Numbered from the stretch's first letter, positions 1 through 9,135 are shown. The stretch: DNA of 64,000 bases from Terrimonas ferruginea DSM 30193 (GCF_000425585.1 NZ_AUDS01000028.1:1-64000); one strand, 5' to 3'. Program-made: numbers and translations. The notes: generated from the letters alone by a model not told the origin.

Positions 1-1352
1 TATCCCCAGAAATCGTTCAGCTTCGAGTCGCGCAGATTCAACTGTAAAGGATTGTACTCAAATACCGTCGGACGCGAGATCACCCCGTCATTGGAAATTT
101 CTTTGATGGAATCCAGGCGGAGACGCTTGGTCCAGTCATTGCTTGAGAGATAGCCAACATGAGGACTGCCGGTGGAAGCAAAATAACCATAACTAAATAC
201 CGTTTTCTTGACCAGTTCCTGGTTCATGTTTTTTACCGACAAGCCTGTCAGCGCACTGCTGCCCGCGAGGTCCTGACGCACCAGGTCATAGTCAAACGTT
301 ACTACCGAACTATCGGGGAGACGGATTTTTTTCACAAAACCTTCTTCAAAAATTTCCAGGTAAGTATAACTGCGGCTTTGATCATTGACCGTAAAATCCG
401 TGATCACCGTGTAGTCCATCGGGTCGCGTTTGGTGATACCAAACGTCTGGCTCTCGTTAAAACCTGTTTCATAAGCGATCCCTGACGGTGTGGATGCATA
501 CTCAAAAGTGATCTCGTCATTGGTTTCCGGGTCTTTAATGGAGGTGATCAGCCAGCTCGAAGGAAGGGTTACCGAACCGGGTGACACCGAAGAAGAAGTG
601 GAATAGGTCGTTGCCTGCTGTACTTCTTTTTTGGCAAACGTGTAAACGATGCCTATATCAGAAAGAACCGTAAATGAGTTGATGCGTCCGGTTGTGCCGT
701 CCAATAAATAAGCAACCTTGTTATTATTTTTCTCCAGTTGCACCACCTCGCCATTTTTATTGATCACAAAACGGCCGGAGCCTCCGGGAAAGGAATAACT
801 AAACAGATCGAGTTCTCCGTCCGTCACGCCTTCAGCAATATCACGGACAAGATTGGAATAGGCAGAGTTGTAATGGGAGACCGCTTCGTTAGGATTCTGG
901 CTGGTCCAAAGTGACGTGAGGTAAGCCGGCATGGCCACATAACCTCCATTATATAACGTCGTTACCAGCAAAGGCAGTGCTGCCGTATACAGGCTTCCTT
1001 TCACCACCAGGTCATCCGGCAACCCTCTCACCGTACGAGATACACGGCCGATGCCGCTCAGCGCCCAACCCAGACCCGTATTCGGTGCCATGTCTTCGAC
1101 CTTGTGGCCACCCGCATGATAACTTAATCCCAATGCGAGGGAAAGTTTGTTACGTTTCCAGCTCCACAGCGGATAGGAAATCTGCGGCACACCTGTGGAA
1201 TAATCCACTGGGATCGTTCCAAACTTGTCAATGGCGGCTGAGTTAGGTGTGGAAGGAATCACATTGTTCAATGCCTGGTTGAGCTCTTCTGAGGTTTGTG
1301 CAGAAGCCCCAAGGCTCCACCATAAACAGGCGGCTACTAATAATCTTCTCAT
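1..1352 (-). CDS. RHS/YD-repeat family protein, N-terminal part (3' end off window)
   Basis: An open frame runs without a stop from an ATG at 1352 to the left edge, so only the first ~450 residues are visible. A signal peptide (MRRLLVAACLWWSLGASAQ) is followed by the N-terminal signature of large Bacteroidota RHS/YD-repeat proteins: a 'GTIPVDYSTGVPQISYPLW' stretch, then 'LGLSYHAGG', then 'NTGLGWALSGIGRVSRTV'. Further on come beta-rich strings such as 'YSFPGGSGRFVINKNGEVV'. In this family the C-terminus usually carries an RHS core and a variable, often toxic, domain, which cannot be seen here. It lies 51 bp downstream of the coiled-coil/barrel gene on the same strand, so the two are probably co-transcribed. 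Family assignment is firm; function is inferred. Confidence 0.85.
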   Translation of the reverse strand, partial: MRRLLVAACLWWSLGASAQTSEELNQALNNVIPSTPNSAAIDKFGTIPVDYSTGVPQISYPLWSWKRNKLSLALGLSYHAGGHKVEDMAPNTGLGWALSGIGRVSRTVRGLPDDLVVKGSLYTAALPLLVTTLYNGGYVAMPAYLTSLWTSQNPNEAVSHYNSAYSNLVRDIAEGVTDGELDLFSYSFPGGSGRFVINKNGEVVQLEKNNNKVAYLLDGTTGRINSFTVLSDIGIVYTFAKKEVQQATTYSTSSSVSPGSVTLPSSWLITSIKDPETNDEITFEYASTPSGIAYETGFNESQTFGITKRDPMDYTVITDFTVNDQSRSYTYLEIFEEGFVKKIRLPDSSVVTFDYDLVRQDLAGSSALTGLSVKNMNQELVKKTVFSYGYFASTGSPHVGYLSSNDWTKRLRLDSIKEISNDGVISRPTVFEYNPLQLNLRDSKLNDFWG

Positions 1353-1403
1353 CTTGGTTTGTATTAAAACTCCACCAGTGGTGATACCGGCTTCGTGGTT
1401 CGC

Positions 1404-2789
1404 TTAAAAATTATATCCTACCCGGAACAGGAACTGCTGCGTTCGCGGTACCTGCCGGTAGCTTAAGAAATCCCACAATAACTTTATGCTGGTTTTCTTG
1501 AATACTTTACTTTGAAGGGAAACAACCTTGCTCATACCGATCAGCCCGCTCTGCTGCCAGGCATTCCGCCCCTGCAACTCTTCCCATCTTTTAAATTCCG
1601 CGCGGTGATGTTGCTCGTAGCCGCCCGAGAGCCAGAAGCTGCCTTTGAGTTTCACATCTACAAAACTCCTGAACCCGATTCCCTGGTGGCTGATGCGGAT
1701 CTTGCGGATGCCTTCATGGCCCCAGCCCATGCTGTAGTCCATGCCAATGCCCACGATACTTTTATCATTGATCTTATAGCCAACCGATAAGCCGAGGTCG
1801 GTACTTGCTGGCAGGTAACCATTGCCCTTGCGGCTCTGCACCTGTGTGCTGTATTCCAGTCGCTGAAAGAATGATTTATTCTTCTGGTTGTTGGGTTTAA
1901 ACCCTTCCGGCATTTCCACATCCCCGTTACCACCGGCTTTATTGATCTTATCTTTTAACGAGTTGAGTTGCGATTGTGCCTGTTGCAGGTTGTTGCGGAA
2001 CTGCTCCCTCGCCGCAGGGCCGCCCGCTGCCAGTTGGTTTTCGATGAGGTTGTTGATCTCGGTCCTGGTCTGCAAACCAGCGAGGGACGCGGCATTGCCA
2101 TCTTGTCCCGGTGTGCGGAACAAAGAAGCCAGCATACTGTTGCGCTTCATGAAGTCGCGGAATACGCGCGTCTTGCTCAGCATTTCCAGTGCTTTCTTCT
2201 CTGCCTTCTTATGATCTTTTAATAACTCCTTGTATTCGGCAACCTGTGATTGGTAATAATAAACCTGTTTGTTGAGTTGTTTGAGTTCTTTGGCCCACCC
2301 CATTTTCAACAGTTGCTCTTTTAGTTGCGCGCGGCGTTCTTTGATGAACTGCTGCACCGATTCTGCCTGCGCAAAGCCTTGCTGCAGTCCTTTTACTTTG
2401 TCCAATGATTGCGTTACATCTTTGGCAATCCCATTTTGTTGCAGGAACTGCAGGCTAGTGGCCATGGTATCGATGGACGCATTGTAAGAACCGGATTGTA
2501 TGTGGGAGAGTTTGTCGCGGAGGCCGTCGTATTTGGCCCTGGTGTCGCCGAAGAGCTCGGCGGCTTTGGCGGAGTCTTTGCGCGCGAGTTTACGGCGCAT
2601 TTTTTCTTCCTGCTTTTGCAGGGACGACAGCAGTTTATCCGTTTTTTTATCGAGTTGTTTGTCGATGGACGCGGCTTTAGCGCCGATCTTATCAACGTAA
2701 GAAGCTGGTACCTTTTCAGGTGCCAACGTATCGTGTTGGGCAAATACTATTGCTGGCACCAGCAATAGTACGAGTAGCAGGTGGCGCAT
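1404..2789 (-). CDS. Secreted coiled-coil protein with C-terminal outer-membrane-barrel-like region
   Basis: I place the start at the ATG at 2789 because it opens directly onto a signal peptide (MRHLLLVLLLVPAIVFAQ); the 21 extra codons reachable upstream look unlike any leader. Residues ~35-270 are rich in Lys, Glu, Gln and Leu in heptad-like patterns (for example 'DKLLSSLQKQEEKMRRKLAR'), predicting a long coiled coil. From ~310 to the end the sequence alternates polar and aromatic residues and ends in 'QFLFRVGYNF', the terminal aromatic typical of outer-membrane barrels. I do not recognise a named family. Position immediately upstream of an RHS gene suggests a surface-display or anchoring partner (inference). 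Confidence 0.75.
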   Translation of the reverse strand: MRHLLLVLLLVPAIVFAQHDTLAPEKVPASYVDKIGAKAASIDKQLDKKTDKLLSSLQKQEEKMRRKLARKDSAKAAELFGDTRAKYDGLRDKLSHIQSGSYNASIDTMATSLQFLQQNGIAKDVTQSLDKVKGLQQGFAQAESVQQFIKERRAQLKEQLLKMGWAKELKQLNKQVYYYQSQVAEYKELLKDHKKAEKKALEMLSKTRVFRDFMKRNSMLASLFRTPGQDGNAASLAGLQTRTEINNLIENQLAAGGPAAREQFRNNLQQAQSQLNSLKDKINKAGGNGDVEMPEGFKPNNQKNKSFFQRLEYSTQVQSRKGNGYLPASTDLGLSVGYKINDKSIVGIGMDYSMGWGHEGIRKIRISHQGIGFRSFVDVKLKGSFWLSGGYEQHHRAEFKRWEELQGRNAWQQSGLIGMSKVVSLQSKVFKKTSIKLLWDFLSYRQVPRTQQFLFRVGYNF

Positions 2790-3137
2790 CGGTGGATGGA
2801 CGGTTGGTTGGTTTGGACTGCATGCCCAGCGATGGCTCAGGTCGCCGTACATGGTTTATTCTTCTCAGACGCAAAAGTCGGTTGTTTACACAACAAATCC
2901 TGAACGACTTCCAAAGAAGTTTTCCACGAAAAAATAAATTAACAAATAAGAAAAAAATTAGAAGTGAAAGAGATTTAAACAAGATTGACGGCATGTTCGC
3001 AGGAGACTAAGCAGCACAAACTGTACTGACTGACGACGCAATTTTCACGCAAAGACGCTTAAGGAGCAAAGACGCAGAGAACAACTTTATTCTGGTTGGC
3101 TGTTTATACTTATAACTTATAACGGTTGTTTAACTTA
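2790..3137. other. Gene-free stretch with dispersed repeats
   Basis: This 348-bp gap holds the upstream region of the coiled-coil gene and the downstream region of the barrel gene. Its left half is AT-rich with no convincing TAnnTTTG element. At 3042-3079 is a GCAAAGACGC-containing repeat related to one at 5692-5730, and at 3103-3140 a heptanucleotide tract abuts the next gene's stop codon. No RNA gene was seen. Confidence 0.6.
3042..3079. repeat. Dispersed TTCACGCAAAGACGC-type repeat, copy 1
   Basis: The core GCAAAGACGC occurs twice here, 17 bp apart. The leading TTTTCACGCAAAGA is shared with the copy at 5692-5730 in the same orientation. The two copies flank the TonB-receptor-like gene. 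Confidence 0.6.
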
Positions 3138-3140
3138 CTA
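3103..3140. repeat. Heptanucleotide tract A
   Basis: The sequence reads in 7-base steps of the type ATAACTT / ATACTTA / ACTTACT, with degenerate units in the middle. It runs up to the stop codon of the barrel gene (3138-3140). It belongs to the same sequence class as the tracts near 14.1 kb and 61.7 kb. Confidence 0.6.
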
Positions 3141-5570
3141 CTTTATCGCCTTCAGCAGCGCCTTCTGCTGCGCCTTTGTCGCTTTCTGTTTATTACGTTT
3201 GAGATTGTACGCAACGGCTATACGCACATTGCGCGTGCGGGTCTGCGAGTAACTGTCCACCTGGAAATTTTTTCCATAAGTCACTGTATTGAACTCCTGC
3301 TGCGCAAAGATGTCGATCATGCTCAGCGTTACCGTCAGTTGTTTATTGAGCCATTTGGTCATCAGGCCGAGGTTTTGCTTGATGTTGCTCGATGAGCGGC
3401 CCTGCGCATTGGCAATGGAGTTATAACGGATATTTCCTTCCAGCGTAATGCGGTCGGTAAAAATATAATTGAAGTTGAGACTGCTGTAAAATGTGCCGCC
3501 ATTGCGATAGCGGTTGTTGAGCCGGTCATATTCACTATAGACATTGTAGGAATAACCCGAGCTCGCATTCATGCGCAATTTTTTCGAAAAAGTGTATCCA
3601 CCAAATATACTTGCCTCGTATTCTTTGCGATCGGTAATATTCTGATAAGTGATCTGCGTTTTATCGCCGGGGATCAATGTCCTGATCGACTGAATGATAT
3701 CCTTTACCAGGTTGTATCCGGCTGATACATTTACATAATACTTTCCTTTATACAATCCCACATTCCAATCGAAGTTATCGGCCAGTTGTGGCAACAGCAC
3801 AGGATTACCAAAACGTAAATTGTATGGATCGTTGTAGTCGATACTCGGATTCAGCTGGCCGATACCGGGACGGCGGATGCTTTTACGGTAAATGACGGAA
3901 CTGCTCCAACCACTGGCCAGCCATTCCTTCCGCAGGGTGAAATTGGGCAATACATTCCAGTAGTTATTGGCATAGTCTTCCGCTATTTCTTTGAAAGCAA
4001 AAGAGATTCTTGTGTTCTCTGCCTGCGCACCGCCCACGATGCGCCACTTGCGCGGCAGATCGATGGTGAATGCGGCCCGCGCCGTATGTACGTCCTGGTA
4101 AAACCAAAAGTCATTACTCAATAAAGGATTGTTGAAATAATCGCCACTGCCATTGCGCAGCACATCTGTATTCAAAATATTATGAAATCCTGAACGGCTG
4201 CTCGATGCTCCGGTGCTCAATGTCAGCCATTTCATCAGCGGTTTGGTATAATCCAGCCGCAAGGTCCAGGTGCGGTTCGTATTGTTTGTTTTCTGGCGCT
4301 GTGTACTGTCCAGCCCGGTCGGCGATGCGTCCGGATTCAGGAATTGCTGAAAGAAGATGCGTTTGTTATCATAACTGCCGGTAGCAAAACTTCCGATAAA
4401 ACGCAATACTTCACGCACATCTTTGCCTTTGCGCGTGTAGGTTACCGAACCTGTTGGCGTAAGACTATTACCGGTAGTGGCATTGCTACGCGTGCTGTAA
4501 CGGTAGATATCTTCAAACCGGTTACGGTTGATGTATTCGGTTTCGCTGAGGTTGTCAAAGAGGTTGGCATTGAACAAAGCCGTTACATTCAGCAGGTTTC
4601 TTTTATTGAATTCATAATCCGCCGTGATACGCAGATTCGGGCGCAGACTTTTATTGACATAATCGCCGCTGGTAGCGAGGCTGTTTGTTGAATCCGCATA
4701 AAAATTCTGCCGGAAGGAAGAGTTATCGCCGGTAATGCGGCTTGCCCCCGCTCCTGCGGTCAAATTCAAAATCAATTTTTTCTCTCGATACGAAACGTTA
4801 CCCGAGAGGGTTGCCTCGCCCCTGGTGCCATAAGCCAGGTTGATGCGGCCGGTCAATCCTACACGGCCTTTCTTGGTAACGATATTAATCACCCCTCCGC
4901 TTTCACTGGCGTACTGTGGAGGCGGATTACTAAGCAGTTCAATTTTTTCAATCAGACCGCCGGGCATCGATTCCAGCAGATCACTCAGTTGTTCGGCAGT
5001 AAGATCCGTTGGTTTGTCGTCGATCAGGATTTTGGGTTCTTTTCCTTTTAATAAAATTCGGCCGTTGGCATCGGTTGACACCAGCGGCATGTTTTTCAAT
5101 AACTCCGAAGTGCTCGATCCCGCGCTCAGCGCCGACTCGCCTACATTATAAATAATGGCGCCGTCTTTCGCTTCAATCAATGGCTTTTCGGCATAAACGA
5201 TCACTTCATTCATTTCGCCAACGGCTGGATACATCCGTACATCACCCAGGTTGAAATCGAAACGGTCTTCACGGATATGAATGCTGTCGATGCGAACGGT
5301 GCCCATGCCCACGGCCGAGAAACGTATATTATAATAACCAAAACGGATATCGTTGATTTCAAATACGCCGTCTTTATCCGTCAGAAGTGATTTGGAGTGC
5401 AGGGAATCGTCGAGTGACAACAGGTCGATGGTAACGGAAGGAATGCCTTTTCCGGACAAGGTGTCGATGACATTGCCGATGATAATACCGGTGATTTCTT
5501 TTTTGCCGGATTGGGCGCGGGTGGAAAGGGTAATAAGCAGTAATAGAAAAGCCAGCCAGTTTCTTCTCAT
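3138..5570 (-). CDS. Outer membrane beta-barrel protein (TonB-dependent receptor-like, OMP_b-brl_3 type)
   Basis: The 810-residue protein begins with a signal peptide (MRRNWLAFLLLLITLSTRAQ). Residues ~25-110 form a carboxypeptidase-regulatory-like domain ('GIIIGNVIDTLSGKGIPSVTIDLLSL'), ~120-230 a plug-like domain ('SAGSSTSELLKNMPLVSTD', 'GGLIEKIELLSNPPPQYASE', 'GGVINIVTKKG'), and the remainder a large barrel. The final segment is a Lys/Gln-rich tail ('NKQKATKAQQKALLKAIK') instead of a terminal aromatic. This family is widespread in Bacteroidota as SusD-less transporters or surface proteins; the substrate is unknown and no partner gene is adjacent. A -7-like box sits only 4 bp before the start codon, so the mRNA may have almost no leader. 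Confidence 0.88.
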   Translation of the reverse strand: MRRNWLAFLLLLITLSTRAQSGKKEITGIIIGNVIDTLSGKGIPSVTIDLLSLDDSLHSKSLLTDKDGVFEINDIRFGYYNIRFSAVGMGTVRIDSIHIREDRFDFNLGDVRMYPAVGEMNEVIVYAEKPLIEAKDGAIIYNVGESALSAGSSTSELLKNMPLVSTDANGRILLKGKEPKILIDDKPTDLTAEQLSDLLESMPGGLIEKIELLSNPPPQYASESGGVINIVTKKGRVGLTGRINLAYGTRGEATLSGNVSYREKKLILNLTAGAGASRITGDNSSFRQNFYADSTNSLATSGDYVNKSLRPNLRITADYEFNKRNLLNVTALFNANLFDNLSETEYINRNRFEDIYRYSTRSNATTGNSLTPTGSVTYTRKGKDVREVLRFIGSFATGSYDNKRIFFQQFLNPDASPTGLDSTQRQKTNNTNRTWTLRLDYTKPLMKWLTLSTGASSSRSGFHNILNTDVLRNGSGDYFNNPLLSNDFWFYQDVHTARAAFTIDLPRKWRIVGGAQAENTRISFAFKEIAEDYANNYWNVLPNFTLRKEWLASGWSSSVIYRKSIRRPGIGQLNPSIDYNDPYNLRFGNPVLLPQLADNFDWNVGLYKGKYYVNVSAGYNLVKDIIQSIRTLIPGDKTQITYQNITDRKEYEASIFGGYTFSKKLRMNASSGYSYNVYSEYDRLNNRYRNGGTFYSSLNFNYIFTDRITLEGNIRYNSIANAQGRSSSNIKQNLGLMTKWLNKQLTVTLSMIDIFAQQEFNTVTYGKNFQVDSYSQTRTRNVRIAVAYNLKRNKQKATKAQQKALLKAIK

Positions 5571-5574
5571 GCCG

Positions 5575-5582
5575 CAAAAATA
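5575..5582 (-). promoter_or_regulatory. -7 box (TATTTTTG) of the barrel gene
   Basis: This is a perfect match to the Bacteroidota TAnnTTTG element, read on the minus strand. It lies 4 bp upstream of the ATG at 5570. No good TTG -33 element was seen at the usual distance. Confidence 0.45.
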
Positions 5583-5691
5583 GCAGAATGAAGCATTAGG
5601 AAATGATTAGAACCCTTATTTTATCTGACTTCTGCACCGCAGAAAACCGCATTTTAAAAGTCAAAAATCCGCCTCGTTTCAGCGAAAGGTA

Positions 5692-5730
5692 TTTTTCACG
5701 CAAAGATGCATAAGAAGCGAACGCGCAAAG
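5692..5730. repeat. Dispersed TTCACGCAAAGACGC-type repeat, copy 2
   Basis: The stretch begins TTTTTCACGCAAAGATGC and ends with GCGCAAAG, a degenerate copy of the element at 3042-3079 in the same orientation. Both lie between genes. Confidence 0.5.
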
Positions 5731-5747
5731 GCTTCTATCAGTTACTT

Positions 5748-5775
5748 TTTTGACTTTTGAATTTTGACTTTTGAA
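5748..5775. repeat. Heptanucleotide tract B
   Basis: Four exact 7-base units in a row: TTTTGAC, TTTTGAA, TTTTGAC, TTTTGAA. It lies in the divergent intergenic region between the barrel gene and miaB. Confidence 0.8.
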
Positions 5776-5819
5776 TTATACCCTCCCTGCCATCCTGTCA
5801 CTTTTCCCTTCTTTTTCGC

Positions 5820-5827
5820 TATCTTTG
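5820..5827 (+). promoter_or_regulatory. -7 box (TATCTTTG) of the miaB operon
   Basis: Exact TAnnTTTG match 23 bp before the chosen miaB start. It supports starting translation at 5851, because a start farther upstream would precede the transcript. A clear -33 TTG was not found. Confidence 0.55.
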
Positions 5828-5850
5828 CCTTCTTTTCAATTTTCATAAGT

Positions 5851-7305
5851 ATGCTCGATTCAGGGATCAATAAAGTACACGATGAAACGCGGCAGGGTGA
5901 GGCATTTGCTCCCTTTGCCCTCGACCCCAATCAATATTCGAAACGTTTCTATATTGAAAGCTACGGGTGCCAGATGAATTTTGCGGACAGCGAGATCGTA
6001 GCGTCTATTCTCAACCAGCAGGGTTTTGGTGCCACGCGCAACGTGGAAGAAGCGGATCTCATTTTTGTCAACACCTGCTCCATCCGCGAGAAGGCAGAAC
6101 AGACCGTTCGCAAACGCCTGCACGATTTCCGCCGTATCAAAGAAGAGAAGCCCGGCCTGCTCGTAGGCGTACTGGGTTGTATGGCCGAGCGCCTGAAAGC
6201 GAAATTCCTCGAGGAAGAAAAACTCGTGGACATGGTGGTTGGCCCCGATGCTTATCGTTCGCTTCCCGCACTCGTAGAAGAAGCCGGCAGCGGAAGCCGC
6301 GCCATCAATGTGTTGCTGAGCCGCGACGAAACCTATGCCGATATTTCTCCCGTGCGTCTCGACAGCAACGGCGTTACCGCTTTTGTCAGCATCATGCGCG
6401 GTTGCAATAATATGTGTTCGTTCTGCGTAGTTCCTTTTACCCGTGGCCGCGAACGCAGCCGCGACGCAGGCAGCATCCTCCGCGAATGCACAGACCTGTT
6501 TCAACAAGGTTACCGCGAAGTGACATTGCTCGGACAAAACGTGGACAGCTATCATTTTAATGATGATATCCATACCGCGCCCGTCACCTTTGCCAACCTG
6601 CTGGAAAGCATTGCACAGATCTCTCCCCTTTTACGTGTGCGTTTCTCTACCTCGCATCCGAAAGATATCACAGACGATGTGTTGCACACCATGGCGCGTT
6701 ACGACAATATCTGCAAATACATTCACCTGCCGGTGCAAAGCGGCTCCACCCGTATCCTGCAGATGATGAACCGCACTTATACCCGCGAATGGTATATGGC
6801 GAAGGTCGACCGCATCCGCGAGATCGTGCCCGACTGCAGCATCAGCGCAGATATCATCACCGGCTTTTGCACGGAAACGGAAGAAGATCATGCCGAGACA
6901 CTCAGCATCATGGAGTATGCCGGTTATGATTACTCTTATATGTTCTTTTACAGCGAACGTCCGGGCACATTGGCGGCACGCCGCTATAAAGATGATGTTC
7001 CCGAAGACGTGAAGAAGAGAAGATTGAGTGAAGTGATTGCCATGCAAAACAAACTTTCGCGTGAACGCAACCGCTTCGATATCGGGCAGACCTACAAAGT
7101 GCTGATCGAAGGTGAAAGCAAAAAAAGCAAAGACGACTGGATGGGTCGCAACTCCCAGAATAAAGTAGTAGTGTTTCCCAAAGGCGACCAGCCCCGTGCA
7201 AAAGGCGATTATGTATGGGTGAAAGTGAACGAATGCACGCAGGGAACGTTATTAGGAGAAATTGCAGTAGAACAGCCTGATGAACAGGCATTGGTCACTG
7301 CCTAA
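5851..7305 (+). CDS. miaB: tRNA-2-methylthio-N6-dimethylallyladenosine synthase MiaB
   Basis: This radical-SAM methylthiotransferase adds the 2-methylthio group to i6A37 of tRNAs reading UNN codons. From the ATG at 5851 it has 484 residues, normal for the family. The N-terminal UPF0004 domain carries the auxiliary-cluster cysteines C40 (YGCQMN), C76 (NTCSIRE) and C110 (GCMAER). The SAM-cluster motif CNNMCSFC gives C185, C189 and C192. A TRAM-like region closes the protein. An upstream in-frame ATG at 5764 would add a Phe-rich stretch lying across the promoter, so I rejected it. It is the first gene of an operon: the next start follows 10 bp after its stop. Confidence 0.96.
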   Translation: MLDSGINKVHDETRQGEAFAPFALDPNQYSKRFYIESYGCQMNFADSEIVASILNQQGFGATRNVEEADLIFVNTCSIREKAEQTVRKRLHDFRRIKEEKPGLLVGVLGCMAERLKAKFLEEEKLVDMVVGPDAYRSLPALVEEAGSGSRAINVLLSRDETYADISPVRLDSNGVTAFVSIMRGCNNMCSFCVVPFTRGRERSRDAGSILRECTDLFQQGYREVTLLGQNVDSYHFNDDIHTAPVTFANLLESIAQISPLLRVRFSTSHPKDITDDVLHTMARYDNICKYIHLPVQSGSTRILQMMNRTYTREWYMAKVDRIREIVPDCSISADIITGFCTETEEDHAETLSIMEYAGYDYSYMFFYSERPGTLAARRYKDDVPEDVKKRRLSEVIAMQNKLSRERNRFDIGQTYKVLIEGESKKSKDDWMGRNSQNKVVVFPKGDQPRAKGDYVWVKVNECTQGTLLGEIAVEQPDEQALVTA

Positions 7306-7315
7306 TTAACACGTA

Positions 7316-8566
7316 ATGGATATTCAAAGTATAAAAAACCGTTTTGGTATCATCGGCAATTCTCCTGCGCTCAACTATGCGCTGCAGGTGGCCGTGCAGG
7401 TAGCCGCTACCGACCTCACGGTGTTGATAATGGGCGAAAGTGGTGTAGGTAAAGAAGCCTTCTCCGGAATCATTCATGCCCTGTCATCAAGAAAACACAA
7501 TGCCTTCATTGCCGTTAACTGCGGCGCGATACCCGAAGGCACCATCGATTCAGAATTATTCGGCCACGAAAAAGGCTCGTTTACCGGCGCTGTCGATGCA
7601 CGCAAAGGTTATTTCGAAACCGTAAACGGCGGCACTATTTTCCTGGATGAGATCGGGGAAATGCCACTCGGTACACAGGCGCGTTTGCTGCGTGTGCTCG
7701 AGGCCGGTGAATACATCCGCGTGGGTTCATCCAAAACACAAAAAACGGATGTACGCGTGATTGCCGCCACCAACAAAGACCTGCTTCAATTGGTGCAGCA
7801 GGGCAAATTCCGTGAAGACCTTTACTATCGCCTCAGCACTGTGCCTATCCGCGTGCCGGCACTGCACGACCGCACCGAAGATATTCACCTGTTGTTCCGC
7901 AAATTCACCGCAGACTTCGCCGACAAATACAAGACCTCGTCTGTACAACTGGACGACGAAGCAAAAAACCTGTTAATTACCTATCCGTGGCCCGGTAATG
8001 TGCGCGAATTGAAGAATATTGCCGAACAGATCTCCGTGCTGGCACAGGATAAACTGATCACCGCAAGAGAACTGTCGAAATACCTTCAACCCTATTCCAG
8101 CAATCGTCTGCCCGTACTCGCACACCAGAACGGAAGTGCGCCGGGACAAGACTTTGCGAATGAACGGGAGATTCTTTACAAGCTCTTTTTCGATATGAAA
8201 AAAGACGTGACGGAGTTGAAACGTATGTTCCTGGATGTATTGCAAAACCCCTCGCTGGCCACACAGAATCCTGCCTTCATCAATGAACTGAAGGAACTGA
8301 AAAACCACGAGAGCTTTGCCCCGGTTCCGGCTGTTGGTGTACAACCCGTATTGCAACCAACGCATCATCAACCGATGATACTGGACAACGACATTCATGA
8401 TCATGTGGAAGTGGAAGAAAGTCTCAACATCATGGACAAGGAAAAAGAACTGATCATAAAAGCGTTGAAGAAACACCGCGGCAAACGCAAAGACGCGGCA
8501 CTTGACCTGGGCATCAGCGAAAGAACCCTTTACCGCAAACTAAAAGAATACGACATCGAGGAGTAA
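7316..8566 (+). CDS. Sigma-54 interaction domain transcriptional activator (AAA+, Fis-type HTH)
   Basis: The 416-residue protein has no receiver or GAF domain and starts almost directly with the AAA+ module. The P-loop GESGVGKE is at 40-47, the sigma-54 contact loop reads GSFTGA at 87-92 (Ser replacing the Ala of the usual GAFTGA), and Walker B GGTIFLDE is at ~106-112. An acidic/His linker follows, then a Fis-type helix-turn-helix at ~375-416 ('RGKRKDAALDLGISERTLYR'). With no sensory domain its control is unknown; it may be constitutive or act through a partner. It sits inside a tRNA modification/envelope operon, an arrangement repeated across Bacteroidota. Whether it truly uses sigma-54 depends on rpoN elsewhere in the genome. 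Confidence 0.92.
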   Translation: MDIQSIKNRFGIIGNSPALNYALQVAVQVAATDLTVLIMGESGVGKEAFSGIIHALSSRKHNAFIAVNCGAIPEGTIDSELFGHEKGSFTGAVDARKGYFETVNGGTIFLDEIGEMPLGTQARLLRVLEAGEYIRVGSSKTQKTDVRVIAATNKDLLQLVQQGKFREDLYYRLSTVPIRVPALHDRTEDIHLLFRKFTADFADKYKTSSVQLDDEAKNLLITYPWPGNVRELKNIAEQISVLAQDKLITARELSKYLQPYSSNRLPVLAHQNGSAPGQDFANEREILYKLFFDMKKDVTELKRMFLDVLQNPSLATQNPAFINELKELKNHESFAPVPAVGVQPVLQPTHHQPMILDNDIHDHVEVEESLNIMDKEKELIIKALKKHRGKRKDAALDLGISERTLYRKLKEYDIEE

Positions 8567-8586
8567 TCCTTCTGAAAATAATCTGC

Positions 8587-9111
8587 ATGTTGTCATTATC
8601 GCGTTTAGCAAAAAAAATAAATACGGGCCTGCTTCTTTTACTGGCTGTGGCTATTTTCGCCGGCTGCAAGGTGTATAAGTTTGTGGACGTATCCATTCCT
8701 GCGGATATCAAAACGATAAAGATCAACTTTATCGAGAACAAAGCGCCTTACATCAACCCGCAACTCAGTCAGCGCGTAACGGACCGTCTGCGTCAGAAAA
8801 TATTGAGCCAGACGCGGCTTAACCAGACGAATGCCGACAATGCAGACTGGGAAGTAAGCGGTGAAATCCGCGACTATTCCTTCAGTACATCCGGTATCTC
8901 CAATCAGCAAACAACCAATTCGCGTATCACGGTCAGCATACACATTACGGTGTATGATCACAAAGCCGGCAAGCCGACGGAATATGATGTCAGCCGCAAC
9001 TTTGAATTTGATTCAAAGCTGTCGCTGCAACAAGCCGAAGCGGCACTGGCCGACAACATGATCCGTGACCTCACAGACGATATCTTCAACCGCATCTTTT
9101 CAAACTGGTAG
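8587..9111 (+). CDS. lptE: LptE-family LPS-assembly lipoprotein
   Basis: The 174-residue protein starts with a lipoprotein signal peptide ending 'LAVAIFAGC', giving lipidated C27. The mature part matches the Bacteroidota LptE-like family: 'VDVSIPADIKTIKINFIEN', 'INPQLSQRVTDRLRQKIL', 'WEVSGEIRDYSFST' and a C-terminal amphipathic helix. In the Lpt pathway LptE plugs and assists LptD, which inserts LPS into the outer leaflet of the outer membrane. It begins 20 bp after the sigma-54-type activator gene and precedes the unknown gene and secG, so it is almost certainly co-transcribed. The family call is sound; direct evidence for LPS binding is not visible in the sequence. Confidence 0.85.
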   Translation: MLSLSRLAKKINTGLLLLLAVAIFAGCKVYKFVDVSIPADIKTIKINFIENKAPYINPQLSQRVTDRLRQKILSQTRLNQTNADNADWEVSGEIRDYSFSTSGISNQQTTNSRITVSIHITVYDHKAGKPTEYDVSRNFEFDSKLSLQQAEAALADNMIRDLTDDIFNRIFSNW

Positions 9112-9135
9112 GTAGTTTATTATTAACTTGCGCCC

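Noticed and set aside
159-1246. Plus-strand frames in the first 1.3 kb
   Set aside because: They are antisense to the continuous RHS-family frame on the minus strand, which carries the recognisable protein.
5764-5850. Longer start for miaB at 5764
   Set aside because: It would translate repeat tract B and the promoter box into a Phe-rich leader not seen in MiaB.
5860-6573. A 237-codon minus-strand frame opposite miaB
   Set aside because: It lies antisense inside a clearly conserved enzyme gene and has no signal, domain or promoter.
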